64,000 nt of DNA, taken from NCBI RefSeq assembly GCF_000527095.1, contig NZ_AZUN01000001.1, forward strand, positions 62,001-126,000, written 5' to 3'. Shown in pieces: positions 42,168 through 52,383 of this stretch. A model generated the notes under the pieces. It did not search any database, was not told the origin of the DNA, and saw only the letters and a program-made list of their open reading frames with translations. The translations under genes and the position numbers were made by a program. The number at the start of each line of letters is the position of its first letter. Position 1 is the stretch's first letter. This DNA comes from Methylomicrobium lacus LW14 (GTDB lineage Bacteria > Pseudomonadota > Gammaproteobacteria > Methylococcales > Methylomonadaceae).

Positions 42168-44828
42168 ATGAGCGAACAGTACACTTATGCACGATATTGG
42201 CGCTGCGCTTTGCAAGTGAATCCAGTAGGTTATAACAGTGCTTACCGAGGTGACGAGCACGGATTGAGCGAGGCAGACTATAACCAGCAATTATTGGAAA
42301 AATGCCTGGAGCACGATATTAAGGTTGTCGGACTGGCCGATCATGGCAGCGTGGACAGTATCGATGCCTTGCGCATGTTTCTGGAACCCCATGGTATTGT
42401 GGTTTTTCCCGGTTTCGAGATCGCTTCGACCGAAAAAATCCACATGGTCTGTTTGTTCCCGGAAGGGACGAGCAAAGATCAGTTGAACCGTTATCTGGGA
42501 AGGCTCGACTTGACCAATCCTGAAGAAAAAGTGTGGCCATCTAAGCTTGGTTGTTTGGCGTTAGCCAGAGTGGTTAGCGATATCGGCGGCTTCTGGTATG
42601 CCGCACATATGACCGGAAAAAACGGCTTGCTTCGTCTAAACCAAGATGGCGGTGGTTTGGTTCATATTTGGAAAGATCATGCTCTAGTTCGTGCCGGGCA
42701 AATACCAGGACCTGTTTCAGATCTGCCGCTCCAGTTCAAGCGCATTGTTGAAAACGAAGATGCTAACTGGAAACGCGAACGTCCGATTGCCATTATCAAT
42801 GCCAAGGATGTCGCAAAACCCGCTGACCTGGATGAGAGCAGCGCCACATGCTGGATCAAAATGACCAAGCCTTGCTTCGATGCATTCAAGGTGGCTTTTC
42901 TTGATCCTGAGTCACGTATCCGGCTGAATTCCCAACGCGAAGAGAAACCCACAGGCGAGATCGTATCGATGGCTATTTCCGGCGGTTATTTGGACGGCCT
43001 AAATATTAAGTTTTCTTCTCATCTCAATACCGTGATCGGCGGGCGTGGCGCCGGTAAATCGACTCTGTTGGAATGTTTGCGCTACGCACTCGATATCCAG
43101 CCAAAAGGCAAACAGGCGCAAAAATTGCATTTGGAGATTATCAAGGAAAATTTAGGCAAAGACTCTGGCCGGATTGAACTGGAAATTATTTCATCGGCCC
43201 AACATGGCCGTCTTTACCGGGTTTCTCGGCGTTATGGCGAAATGCCGATCGTGCGCGATGCTGAAGGCAATGCTTCCACTTTACATCCCCGCGATTTGTT
43301 GCCAGGCATCGACATCTACGGCCAAAATGAAATCTATGAATTGGCTCAGGATGAACAGAGCCGGCTTCGGCTTTTGGATCGATTTCTGCCGAATGATGGC
43401 GACTATGAGCAAACTAATGCCAATTTGCGGAAGCGACTGCATGATAATCAACAGAAATTCCTTAAAACCTTAAGCGAAGTCGATGACCTGCAAACACAGG
43501 TTGCGCGTTTACCTAAATTGGAAGAACAGGTACAAGGATTTAATTCTCTGGGCGTTCAGGAAAAACTGTCGAGGACGCCTTTATTCGCCCGGGAACGACA
43601 AATCGTCGAGCGTACGAACGAAGAGATCCAGCATTTGCAAGCCGGCCTGATTGCGTTACGCGACAATCTTCCGGATTTGGTGTTTATTAGCGACAAAGCT
43701 TTGGAAGGTTTGCCCAATGCGGCATTGCTAATTCCTATCCGTGAAACGTTGCAAGATATGCAAAAAAGCTTTGATCGTCATGTCAGCGAATTGCAAGTGG
43801 AACTTGCCCAAGGTGAACAACAACTGGCTACCTACCTTAAGGTATGGGAACAATCCCTACAACAAGGCGAAGCGGAGTTGGAAAAAGCATTACGTAGTCT
43901 TCCGACCATGTCGGGAAAGAGCGGCCAGGAAGTTGGTACCGCCTATCAACGCTTGCTGCAGGAAATCGAAAGAATCAAACCTTTGAAATCCAGAGTCGCC
44001 AACCTCGACAAATTAAGGACATCTCAGGAACAGGAACGTCGTAATCTGCTTGCGGAATTGTCCGATCTTCGGGATCAACACACCAAGAGCCTTCGCCTCG
44101 CGGCAAAGAAATTGAATAGCCATCTGAAAGGCAAGTTGAAGGTTGATGTTGTCATTGAAGCTGACCGCACCCCGTTAAAAAATTTCTTGCTGGGTTGTCG
44201 ACTTGAGGGAGTGGGTGAAAAACGGTTAGCCTGGATTGATGAGTTGGAAACGATAAAACCATTGGCGTTAGCGAACTGTATACGCCAAGGGCAAGGTATG
44301 GTTCAGGTCGAGTTGGGCATTACGCCAATGGTCGCTGATGCCTTGGCTAATCTCTCGGTCTCGCAGTTAATGGAGTTGGAAGCATTGGAACTGGGTCACC
44401 GCGTCGATATTTTTCTTAACATTTCGCACGGTGAATCCGAGGCGATCTACAAACCTTTGGATAAACTCTCGACCGGACAGCAATGCACTGCCATTTTACA
44501 CATGTTATTGCTGGAAAATGTTGATCCATTGATTATGGATCAACCCGAAGACAATTTGGATAATGCATTTATTGCCGAGCGAATCGTCCATGAGTTGCGC
44601 GCCGCAAAAACCAGTCGGCAATTTTTATTTGCTACCCATAACGCTAATATTCCTGTTTTTGGTGATGCTGAATGGATTGGTGTATTTACTTCGGAGGATA
44701 ATCACGGTTCACTGGAAGTCGATGCGCAGGGATCAATCGATGTGCCTGCAATTCGCGATCAGGTAGCTAATATCCTGGAAGGGGGAAGAGCAGCGTTTAT
44801 CCAGCGAAAAGAAAAGTATGAATTTTAG
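42168..44828 (+). CDS. PHP-SMC fusion ATPase, TrlF-like, embedded in BREX
   Basis: The ATG at 42168 (MSEQYTYARYWRCALQVNPV) has CAGG upstream; 886 residues. The N-terminus is a PHP phosphoesterase domain (HDIKVVGLADHGSVDSIDAL, VVFPGFEIASTEKIHMVCLF, with His and Asp metal residues). It is followed by an SMC/RecF-like ATPase head: Walker A GGRGAGKST near residue 290, coiled coils in the middle, then KLSTGQQCTAIL and PLIMDQPEDNLDN (Walker B and D-loop) near residue 787, and FATHNANIPVFGD. This domain order is that of TrlF-type proteins. A nuclease role on phage or tRNA-linked DNA ends is suggested by family but not shown. The gene is not part of minimal BREX-1. Confidence 0.85.
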   Translation: MSEQYTYARYWRCALQVNPVGYNSAYRGDEHGLSEADYNQQLLEKCLEHDIKVVGLADHGSVDSIDALRMFLEPHGIVVFPGFEIASTEKIHMVCLFPEGTSKDQLNRYLGRLDLTNPEEKVWPSKLGCLALARVVSDIGGFWYAAHMTGKNGLLRLNQDGGGLVHIWKDHALVRAGQIPGPVSDLPLQFKRIVENEDANWKRERPIAIINAKDVAKPADLDESSATCWIKMTKPCFDAFKVAFLDPESRIRLNSQREEKPTGEIVSMAISGGYLDGLNIKFSSHLNTVIGGRGAGKSTLLECLRYALDIQPKGKQAQKLHLEIIKENLGKDSGRIELEIISSAQHGRLYRVSRRYGEMPIVRDAEGNASTLHPRDLLPGIDIYGQNEIYELAQDEQSRLRLLDRFLPNDGDYEQTNANLRKRLHDNQQKFLKTLSEVDDLQTQVARLPKLEEQVQGFNSLGVQEKLSRTPLFARERQIVERTNEEIQHLQAGLIALRDNLPDLVFISDKALEGLPNAALLIPIRETLQDMQKSFDRHVSELQVELAQGEQQLATYLKVWEQSLQQGEAELEKALRSLPTMSGKSGQEVGTAYQRLLQEIERIKPLKSRVANLDKLRTSQEQERRNLLAELSDLRDQHTKSLRLAAKKLNSHLKGKLKVDVVIEADRTPLKNFLLGCRLEGVGEKRLAWIDELETIKPLALANCIRQGQGMVQVELGITPMVADALANLSVSQLMELEALELGHRVDIFLNISHGESEAIYKPLDKLSTGQQCTAILHMLLLENVDPLIMDQPEDNLDNAFIAERIVHELRAAKTSRQFLFATHNANIPVFGDAEWIGVFTSEDNHGSLEVDAQGSIDVPAIRDQVANILEGGRAAFIQRKEKYEF

Positions 44829-44839
44829 AGGCAGTTTTA

Positions 44840-46084
44840 ATGTTGAAGTCTGAATTGTTGGAAATTATCGCCAATGGCGAGAATTCCGGTGTGGAATTCA
44901 AAAGAGATGACTTACGACCGGAGCAATTAGCTAAAGAGATCGTCGCTCTGGCGAATTTTCAGGGAGGCAAGCTGCTTTTAGGCGTTGAAGACGACGGAAC
45001 TATTAGCGGCATCCAACGAAATGACTTGGAAACCTGGGTTATGGATACCGTGTTTGGCCGCTATATTCATCCCATGATTCTCCCTTATTACGAAGAGGTG
45101 GAATTCGACGATGGCAAACGAGTTGCCGTTATTTCTTTGACCCAAGGCGCTTCAAAGCCCTATGTGGTTAGAAATAATAATCGAGAAGAAATTTTCGTTC
45201 GCGTCGGCAGCACCTCCCGTTTGGCAACGCGTGAGCAACAAGCCAGGCTATTCGAAAGTGGCGGCATGCTGCATAGCGAGGTATTGCCGGTTTCAGGCAG
45301 TTGTTTCGAAGACCTCGATCAGGGGCGGTTAACTGATTATTTGACGAATATCGCGGGTGATTTAACAGTTCCGCAAACCCATGAGGAATGGGAACAACGC
45401 TTAAAAGGGCTAGGATTAATGGTGGGGCGTCAAGATGGCGACTCTGCCGTTTGCACGATTGCTGGCCTGGTATTGTTTGGACGTAGCCCGCGACGAAGCC
45501 TTCGACATGCCGGCGTTCGATGGATGTCGTTTACAGGCGACGAGAAGGATTATCAAGCGCAAGACGATACGGTATTGGATGGCCCCATGGTTGCCTTATG
45601 GGAGGTACGAGAGGGTGAAGGGAGGATACTCATCGAAGATGGATTGGTTGAGCGCTTGGCTGATCGAATGCGGCCTTTCATATCCGAGGAAAGCTCGCAA
45701 AGCAATCAAGATCTCCGGCGAGACTCTTATTACCGTTATCCTCTTGATGCAGTTCGAGAAGCCGTTTTAAACGCATTTGTGCATCGCGACTGGACGCGCT
45801 CAAGTGAGGTTGAAGTGGTTAATTACTCAAACCGTTTGGAGGTTATTAGTCCAGGTACCCTGCAAAATTCCATGACTATAGACAAAATGCTGGCTGGCCA
45901 GCGTTCTGCCCGAAATCCGATCATTGTTGAAATTATGCGTGATTACGGATACGTTGATTCACGTGGCATGGGAGTTCGTAGAAAAATCGTTCCCCTGACA
46001 CGTGAATTTGCCGGAAAAGATGCAGATTTTGACCTTACCGATGACTATTTGCGTGTGGTGATCCCCGCACGCCCGGGACTGTAA
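44840..46084 (+). CDS. AlbA_2 (Schlafen-like) plus GHKL-type ATP-binding protein
   Basis: This 414-residue protein follows the TrlF-like gene after 11 bp with GAGG before its ATG. Residues about 10-130 form the Schlafen/AlbA_2 domain: NSGVEFKRDDLRPEQLAKEI, VALANFQGGKLLLGVEDDGT. The C-terminal half contains YPLDAVREAVLNAFVHRDWT, a GHKL/HATPase_c_4 segment, then a winged helix (MRDYGYVDSRGMGVRRKIVP). Proteins of this build are often called ATP-dependent helicase RecG-like, but no helicase motif is present. They occur in defence islands, frequently with an effector. Together with the PHP-SMC gene it seems to form a two-gene module inserted between pglX and pglZ. Confidence 0.85.
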   Translation: MLKSELLEIIANGENSGVEFKRDDLRPEQLAKEIVALANFQGGKLLLGVEDDGTISGIQRNDLETWVMDTVFGRYIHPMILPYYEEVEFDDGKRVAVISLTQGASKPYVVRNNNREEIFVRVGSTSRLATREQQARLFESGGMLHSEVLPVSGSCFEDLDQGRLTDYLTNIAGDLTVPQTHEEWEQRLKGLGLMVGRQDGDSAVCTIAGLVLFGRSPRRSLRHAGVRWMSFTGDEKDYQAQDDTVLDGPMVALWEVREGEGRILIEDGLVERLADRMRPFISEESSQSNQDLRRDSYYRYPLDAVREAVLNAFVHRDWTRSSEVEVVNYSNRLEVISPGTLQNSMTIDKMLAGQRSARNPIIVEIMRDYGYVDSRGMGVRRKIVPLTREFAGKDADFDLTDDYLRVVIPARPGL

Positions 46085-46148
46085 AAAGTATTCTCGTTTA
46101 ATGCGCCGAATAATCTTTTGAATTTATTCTAAAACATAAGGTAAAAAG

Positions 46149-48755
46149 TTGAGTCTGCAACGCATCACCGATTCACTAAATGTCTTGTTTGCTTCTCACT
46201 CCATTGTGTTTTGGCATGACGTGGAAGGCGAGTTTTCATCAGTCGTGGAAAATCTTTCACTGGAAAACGTCAAGCTCATCCGTTTGCATGAGACACCCGC
46301 GCTACAAATCAAAATCGATATTGAACGCCATCCCGAGCAGCGTTGGCTCCTTTATAGCTCGAACCCGGAGCCCGATCCAAAGATAGATTGGCTGCTGGAT
46401 ATTCGGCTGCGCAGTAAATCCTTTAAGGCTGATTCCACATCGATTTTGCTGGATGACTTGGGATTGGCCTCTCAAACGCTACGTGGCTATTTGAAAGAGC
46501 GGGCCAAGTTTCTGCGTTCCAAGGACCGTGTTGAACGGTTGAAGCGTCTCGTAGTTGCCACCGATAATGCCGACGACCTTGATCGCAAAATGCTGGCCGT
46601 GCTGACACGCGCCGATCAGCCCGAGCTGTTCTCAATCCTGCAACGCTTGTTTGCAGCCCTGGTGTGCGAGGGCGAAGTCGATCTGAACGCTCAGCCCAAA
46701 ATCTGGCAAGACATCCTGTCCAATGATCTAGGCGATGCATTTTGGCGGCTTGCCAAGGCGCAATTCGGTTACGCCGAAAATGAGCCCAGTTTGCGCGATT
46801 TGCTGTTCCGCATCCTGGTGACCGATTGTTGCCGTTCCATGACCGGCGACCCGGCCGAAGCACTGAAACATTTTATTCTTCCCGAGCGCAAGCTCGCCGC
46901 CAATGCGTCGGTCTTTGCTTCACGATGGCGTTCCGATTTAACCCACTTTACGAGCTATAACCTGCTTACGGCAGCGGTTGCGCAAGATTTGGAATTGGGA
47001 CGCGTGCTGAGTGCTTTTTCTGCGGATGACCTGAGTGAAGTGATGACGTTCGAGGCCGTTGAACGCCGCATCATTAGCGATTTGAAGGATAGAATACTGA
47101 GCGGGGCGGGAGCCGCCATGGATTCGGTACTTGCGCTGATTGCACGGCGCAGGGACGGGCATTGGGCAAACCCGATTTTGGCCAATACGAATGAGTTGAG
47201 CCGCGCCTTGGCGGCGAGTTACGATGCCTTGGAGGCGGCCGCGCACTTTTTGACGCTAAAGGCTCAGTACCATGACGGTTTCAGTTTTGCTTCAAACGAA
47301 GCCGGATTTTCCCGTTATCAAACGGAGCTGTTTCGTTTCGATCAACTCTACCGGCACTTCAACCGTGCCGCCGAAGCGGTCGAGCCGATGGGCTGGGCCG
47401 TACTTCATGGATTGAGGGAGCGTATCGAATCCATTTATTCAGGCTGGTTTATTCCCCAATTAAGTTCTGCCTGGGGCAAGCTACTCGAAGGCGAGACGGG
47501 GTTACTCGCTTCCTGGCGGATACCCGGCATCATCAATCAACAGGACTTTTTCAATCAGGTCGTCATGCCGTTGTCTGACGGCGGCGCAAAACGGATTTTT
47601 GTGGTCATCTCCGACGCCTTTCGTTTCGAAGTGGCGGATGAGCTGGTTCAGACGATCAACGGCAAAAGCCGGCTGAAGGCCAGTTTATCGAGCTTATTGG
47701 GGGTATTGCCCAGTTATACCGGCCTGGGAATGGTCTCTCTCTTACCGCATCAAACCTTGGCTTATAAAATTAACAGCAACCTGGATCTGCTGGCCGATGG
47801 CAAGCCGGTATCGACGATGGAGCAACGCAACGCTTATTTGGGATCGTATTCCGGCGTTGCCGTTAAGGCCGAAGACTTGTTGGCGATGGGAAAGGATAAA
47901 GGCCGGGAATTCGTTCGCGACCGCCGACTGGTCTATATCTATCATGATCGCATCGACTTGATTGGCGATAAGCAGTCTTCTGAGACCAAAACGTTCGAAG
48001 CCGCTGCGGACACGGTCGTTGAACTTGCCCAATTGGTCAGTTTCATCGTCAACAGCCTGAATGGCTCGAATGTTCTGCTGACAGCCGATCATGGCTTTAT
48101 CTATCAGGAGTCGCCATTGGAAGAGGCCGACAAATCGGCGCTGAGTGAAAAGCCCGAGGGAACGCTACGCGCGAAAAAACGCTATCTATTGGGGCAGGGC
48201 ATCGGCGTTAATGACAAGGCATGGTATGGAAATACGGCGTTGACGGCCGGCACCGAACCGGAAGGCAGTCTTGATTTTTGGGTACCCAAGGGCGCGAACC
48301 GCTTTCATTTTGCAGGCGGCGCCCGATTTGTACACGGCAGCGCGATGCCGCAAGAGATTGTGGTTCCTATTATCACGGTCCGTGAAAGCGAATCGGAATT
48401 GGCCAAAACCAAGGTCGTCAGCATCAGCTTGCTCGGCGCCTCCAACAAGGTCGTCACCAATACGCAACGTTTCGAATTCATTCAGAATGAAGCGGTTTCC
48501 GAACGGGTATTAGCCCGGTCCGTAGTCGTCTCTTTGCGCGATGGCGATAAGCCAATCAGTAACGAACAAACCGTCACCTTCGACAGCACCTCGCAACTGC
48601 TTGACGAACGCAAACGCTCGCTGCTGCTGACGGTGCTATCGGGTTCTTATGACCGTAACAAAGACTATTTCCTGGTCGCCCGCGATGCCGCGACCAAGGT
48701 AGAAGTGCTGCGGGCACCGCTGAAAGTTGATCTGGCATTCAGCAACGATTTTTAG
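46149..48755 (+). CDS. pglZ: BREX-1 phosphatase-fold protein PglZ
   Basis: The start is a TTG at 46149 (MSLQRITDSLNVLFASHSIV) with AAGG seven bases upstream; no ATG is available before the conserved N-terminal segment. The 868 residues include the alkaline-phosphatase-superfamily core: RIFVVISDAFRFEVADELVQ near residue 480 with the metal-binding Asp, and NVLLTADHGFIYQESPLEEA near residue 640 with Asp-His. PglZ is the signature protein of BREX. A gap of 64 bp separates it from the accessory module, and it is followed after 7 bp by brxL. No frame disruption is seen. Confidence 0.95.
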   Translation: MSLQRITDSLNVLFASHSIVFWHDVEGEFSSVVENLSLENVKLIRLHETPALQIKIDIERHPEQRWLLYSSNPEPDPKIDWLLDIRLRSKSFKADSTSILLDDLGLASQTLRGYLKERAKFLRSKDRVERLKRLVVATDNADDLDRKMLAVLTRADQPELFSILQRLFAALVCEGEVDLNAQPKIWQDILSNDLGDAFWRLAKAQFGYAENEPSLRDLLFRILVTDCCRSMTGDPAEALKHFILPERKLAANASVFASRWRSDLTHFTSYNLLTAAVAQDLELGRVLSAFSADDLSEVMTFEAVERRIISDLKDRILSGAGAAMDSVLALIARRRDGHWANPILANTNELSRALAASYDALEAAAHFLTLKAQYHDGFSFASNEAGFSRYQTELFRFDQLYRHFNRAAEAVEPMGWAVLHGLRERIESIYSGWFIPQLSSAWGKLLEGETGLLASWRIPGIINQQDFFNQVVMPLSDGGAKRIFVVISDAFRFEVADELVQTINGKSRLKASLSSLLGVLPSYTGLGMVSLLPHQTLAYKINSNLDLLADGKPVSTMEQRNAYLGSYSGVAVKAEDLLAMGKDKGREFVRDRRLVYIYHDRIDLIGDKQSSETKTFEAAADTVVELAQLVSFIVNSLNGSNVLLTADHGFIYQESPLEEADKSALSEKPEGTLRAKKRYLLGQGIGVNDKAWYGNTALTAGTEPEGSLDFWVPKGANRFHFAGGARFVHGSAMPQEIVVPIITVRESESELAKTKVVSISLLGASNKVVTNTQRFEFIQNEAVSERVLARSVVVSLRDGDKPISNEQTVTFDSTSQLLDERKRSLLLTVLSGSYDRNKDYFLVARDAATKVEVLRAPLKVDLAFSNDF

Positions 48756-48762
48756 GACGGAC

Positions 48763-50820
48763 ATGAACGAAGCAGTAATCTCTCCCGAAATGGACAAAAG
48801 CCTGGATCGCCTGTTAAACGAAAATTTTGCCGGCAAGGTAGTGCGCAAGGATTTGACCAAGTTAATCAAGGAAGGCGCCAATGTTCCGGTCTATGTTCTG
48901 GAATATCTGCTTGGCATGTATTGCGCAAGCGACGATGAAGAAACCATTCAGGCGGGACTGAAAACTGTTAAGCACATTCTGGCGGATAACTATGTCAGGC
49001 CGGACGAAGCCGAGAAGGTTAAATCCAAGATCCGGGAAAGCGGCAGTTACAAAGTCATCGACAAAGTCACCGTTAAACTGAACGAAAGGCGCGACGTCTA
49101 TGAAGCCCTATTGTCGAATCTGGGTGTCAAAGGCGTTGAAATTCCCGATCGCACCGTCAAGGATTACGAAAAGCTGTTGGCCGGCGGCATCTGGTGCGTG
49201 ATTACGCTGCACTATGTGTTTGAAGAAGGGCAGGCGGGATCGCCTTTTCAAATCACCGAATTAAAGCCTATCCAAATGCCCAACATGGATATGGAAGCGC
49301 TATTTGAAGGGCGCAAGGCGTTTGATGCGATGCAATGGCGGGACGTGTTGCTGCGCTCCACCGGCATGGAACCGATGCATTTCAATGAGCGAGCCAAATG
49401 GCACCTGCTGGGACGAATGATTCCGTTCGTTGAGAATAATTATAATGTCTGTGAATTGGGGCCCCGCGGCACGGGGAAAAGCCATATCTATAAGGAAGTC
49501 AGCCCCAATAGCATTTTGATTTCCGGCGGCCAGACGACGGTAGCCAATCTTTTTTATAACCTGGGCAGGCAATCGATCGGTCTGGTCGGTTTATGGGATG
49601 TCGTGGCTTTCGATGAAGTGGCCGGCATCTCGTTTAAGGATAGGGACGGCATCCAGATCATGAAGGATTTTATGGCTTCGGGTTCCTTCGCCAGGGGCCG
49701 CGATTCGATTGTAGCCTCCGCCAGTATGGTGTTTGTCGGTAACATCAATCAATCGGTCGACACGCTGGTTAAAACCAGTCACTTATTGACGCCCTTTCCG
49801 GATGTGATGATCGATACCGCGTTTTTCGACCGCTTTCATGCTTACATTCCCGGCTGGGAGATTCCCAAAATGCGGCCGGAATTTTTTACCAATCAATATG
49901 GCCTGATTGTCGATTATCTGGCCGAGTTTATGCGCGAAATGCGCAAGCGCAGTTTTTCCGATGCGATCGATAAATATTTCAAGCTGGGCAATAACCTGAA
50001 TCAACGCGATACGATTGCCGTCCGGCGCACGGTATCGGGTTTGTTGAAGCTGCTCTATCCACATGGCGAATACGACAAGGCAGCCGTTGCGCAATGCCTT
50101 GAGTATGCCCTGGAAACCCGGCGCCGCATGAAGGAACAATTGAAAAAGATCGGTGGGATGGAGTTTTTCGATGTGCATTTCAGCTATATCGACCAGGACA
50201 CCCTAGAAGAAAAATTTGTGACCGTCCCGGAGCAGGGGGGCGATAAGCTGATTCCGGAGGGAGCTTTAAAACCGGGCGTTTTGCATACCCTTTCTCAAGG
50301 GGTAAAAGGCCATTTAGGCTTGTTCAGAATCGAAACGCAAATGACGGCCGGTAGCGGCAAACTGAACCTTTCAGGCTTCGGTAGCGTGACCCAGGCGAAA
50401 GAAGCGATTAAAGTCGGATTTGATTATTATAAAGGCAATATTTCACGAGTCAGCGGCTCGGCTAAAGCGGCAGACCATGACTATCATCTGCATTTAATTG
50501 AATTGCACAATAGCGGCCCCTCGCAGACCTTGACGATGGCCGGCTTTATTGCGTTTTGCTCGGTCATTCTCAATAAACCGATCCAAAGCCAGATGGTTGT
50601 TTTAGGCACCATGACGCTAGGCGGAAACATCATTCCGGTCGAAAATTTGGCGGAAACCCTGCAAATGGCGTTTGACTCGGGCGCTAAGCGAATATTGTTG
50701 CCGATGGCCAGTGTGAGCGACATTCCCACGGTCCGGGGCGAATTATTCGCTAAATTCCAAACCAGTTTTTATTCTGATCCGGTTGATGCGGTGTTTAAGG
50801 CATTGGGGGCTGAGTTTTAG
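48763..50820 (+). CDS. brxL: BREX Lon-like protease/ATPase BrxL
   Basis: The ATG at 48763 follows GGACGGAC; the protein has 685 residues (MNEAVISPEMDKSLDRLLNE). An AAA+ domain has Walker A GPRGTGKSHIYKEV near residue 232 and a Walker B-like GLWDVVAFDEVAGI. The C-terminal Lon-like domain contains NSGPSQTLTMAGFIAFCSVI with the putative nucleophile Ser, and DSGAKRILLPMASV with the Lys. BrxL defines the type 1 BREX subtype and forms DNA-encircling complexes in studied systems. It is the last gene of the cluster. Confidence 0.95.
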   Translation: MNEAVISPEMDKSLDRLLNENFAGKVVRKDLTKLIKEGANVPVYVLEYLLGMYCASDDEETIQAGLKTVKHILADNYVRPDEAEKVKSKIRESGSYKVIDKVTVKLNERRDVYEALLSNLGVKGVEIPDRTVKDYEKLLAGGIWCVITLHYVFEEGQAGSPFQITELKPIQMPNMDMEALFEGRKAFDAMQWRDVLLRSTGMEPMHFNERAKWHLLGRMIPFVENNYNVCELGPRGTGKSHIYKEVSPNSILISGGQTTVANLFYNLGRQSIGLVGLWDVVAFDEVAGISFKDRDGIQIMKDFMASGSFARGRDSIVASASMVFVGNINQSVDTLVKTSHLLTPFPDVMIDTAFFDRFHAYIPGWEIPKMRPEFFTNQYGLIVDYLAEFMREMRKRSFSDAIDKYFKLGNNLNQRDTIAVRRTVSGLLKLLYPHGEYDKAAVAQCLEYALETRRRMKEQLKKIGGMEFFDVHFSYIDQDTLEEKFVTVPEQGGDKLIPEGALKPGVLHTLSQGVKGHLGLFRIETQMTAGSGKLNLSGFGSVTQAKEAIKVGFDYYKGNISRVSGSAKAADHDYHLHLIELHNSGPSQTLTMAGFIAFCSVILNKPIQSQMVVLGTMTLGGNIIPVENLAETLQMAFDSGAKRILLPMASVSDIPTVRGELFAKFQTSFYSDPVDAVFKALGAEF

Positions 50821-51859
50821 TCATTAAATTTATAGACAAAGTGTTAGCTATTGTTCAGCATTTTTAAACTCGCTCCCAGACAGCCTGCTGTTCGATGGCC
50901 TTTGATAAAACCAGCACTTGTAAAACCAGAAGGATAAAGTGTCAAGCAAACCAGAGTCTCTGAGCAATCAAGATTGTCTGGGTCCAAGAAGTTACCGCTG
51001 GACAAGTCGAGAGGATCGTTCAGCAAATGCCTGTCGTCTCGTAACGCGATCAGGATCTCTTCCAAGGATACCTTTCTGAATCTCGAGAAGAATTTGTGAT
51101 CGTATTCGATCGAGGTGTCAACAATCCACCCTTGCATGCGGGGTATTTCCGAGGCTTCGCCGAGACCCAACTGGAGTCTTAGTCCAGTACCAATAATTGT
51201 CCTTCTCTTATCAATTCCAAGGACAACATCTCACCAGTCTATTTGTTGAGAAGTTCTTAACTGTAAGCACCCATGGCAAAGATCGGAGAAAATTCCGGCA
51301 AGTTTTGCGCCCAAAATCAGCTTTAAATTGCTTTTTGGGTAAAAAAGTTGAAATTTTTTACCCGAGAAGCAATTTTTTTCTTCGAGAGAGAAAAAAGAAG
51401 CCAAATCTGTTGACTCAAAAAATAATAAATCCCCATTGCGTAAAATTTTTATATCTATATAAATCAATCAATTATGATGGTTTTTCTGTCGATTTGTCGA
51501 AGGTTCACTATTGAAAATTTATTGCCAAAAATCTCTCCCGTAGATCAGGGGAAATTTCGAACCACCGGGAGATGCTTTTATACCCAGTCCCGGAGTCTCA
51601 CTATCCCAAATGAAATCAGCTGATTTACCGGCGGCACAATTAAAAGCCGCAATCCTTCCTACTATAAACTTGATACGCATTTTTGCTTCCCCAGAAAGCG
51701 CTTATTGAAATTACAGTAAGCAAATAGTAAGCAGATTATATCAACAGTCAGGAATAATTCGGAATATTTGACGAAAGTGATATTTTATTAAGATGTTGAT
51801 ATATAAGTTATTTAATATAATTTCGGAATGTTGATCAACACAAGTTAATTGTAAAACTT
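50821..51859. other. AT-rich distal part of the island, no supported gene
   Basis: About 1 kb between brxL and the tRNA fragment. A 108-codon minus-strand frame (50844-51170, TTG start) and a 105-codon plus frame (51197-51514) lack ribosome sites and family resemblance. Some short inverted repeats occur near 51535-51575 (CTCCCG ... CGGGAG). The AT content rises toward 51860, which is common at island edges. If the 50844-51170 frame is real, it would be a decayed or novel small gene. Confidence 0.4.
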
Positions 51860-51909
<50 letters not shown>

Positions 51910-51917
51910 TACATATG

Positions 51918-51952
51918 AAGGGTTTAGATCGAAAGGTCTAAACCCTTTTTTT
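51918..51952 (+). terminator. Terminator after the tRNA fragment
   Basis: AAGGGTTTAGA (51918-51928) pairs with TCTAAACCCTT around a GATCGAAAGG-like loop and continues into seven T residues (51946-51952). It probably terminated the intact tRNA-fMet transcript before the island inserted. Confidence 0.9.
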
Positions 51953-52113
51953 GTGCGTGTTACTTTCTAGTAAGCCAATTTTTGGAATAAAAAAATCACC
52001 TCGTCGATATTGCCCAACAGAAATCTCTTGATCGATCAGTGCGTCTGAAGGATCGATTCCTGCGTAGCATCAGTCAGGTCGGACGCAAGCGCTTAAGTTC
52101 GATCTGAACGATT

Positions 52114-52290
52114 TTACGGCAGACCTATATTCCTGACTTTATTTGTTACGATGAAATAAAAGTGTTTTCCGCTACGACGGGAGTGCATAAGGCGCGCGAA
52201 CTGAATTACCCACGCGACGGAATACGCTTGGGTTTGCCGGTCAACTTAGGTCGTTATCCGAAAGCATCGGCTGCACGGATTGTGCGGTGA
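52114..52290 (+). pseudogene. GxxExxY-family protein, C-terminal remnant
   Basis: An open stretch ending in TGA at 52290 encodes TYIPDFICYDEIKVFSATTG, then VHKARELNYPRDGIRLGLPV and NLGRYPKASAARIVR. This is the PD-(D/E)xK-like C-terminal half of GxxExxY proteins, including the usual PDFICYDEI and LPVNxG segments. No start codon or N-terminal GxxExxY motif remains upstream, where a stop occurs. Family function is unknown; the gene is dead here. Confidence 0.8.
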
Positions 52291-52383
52291 AATTTTCGTG
52301 CCTTTCGTGCTTTTCGTGGACAAATGCGTCACATCAGTTAATAACGCTTCGCTGCCGGCTTTCTACGCTATCCGTTTTCCCTT

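Noticed and set aside
51197..51514. 105-codon plus-strand frame in the AT-rich island end
   Set aside because: Composition is AT-driven (Lys/Phe/Asn/Ser), and there is no ribosome site and no domain pattern.
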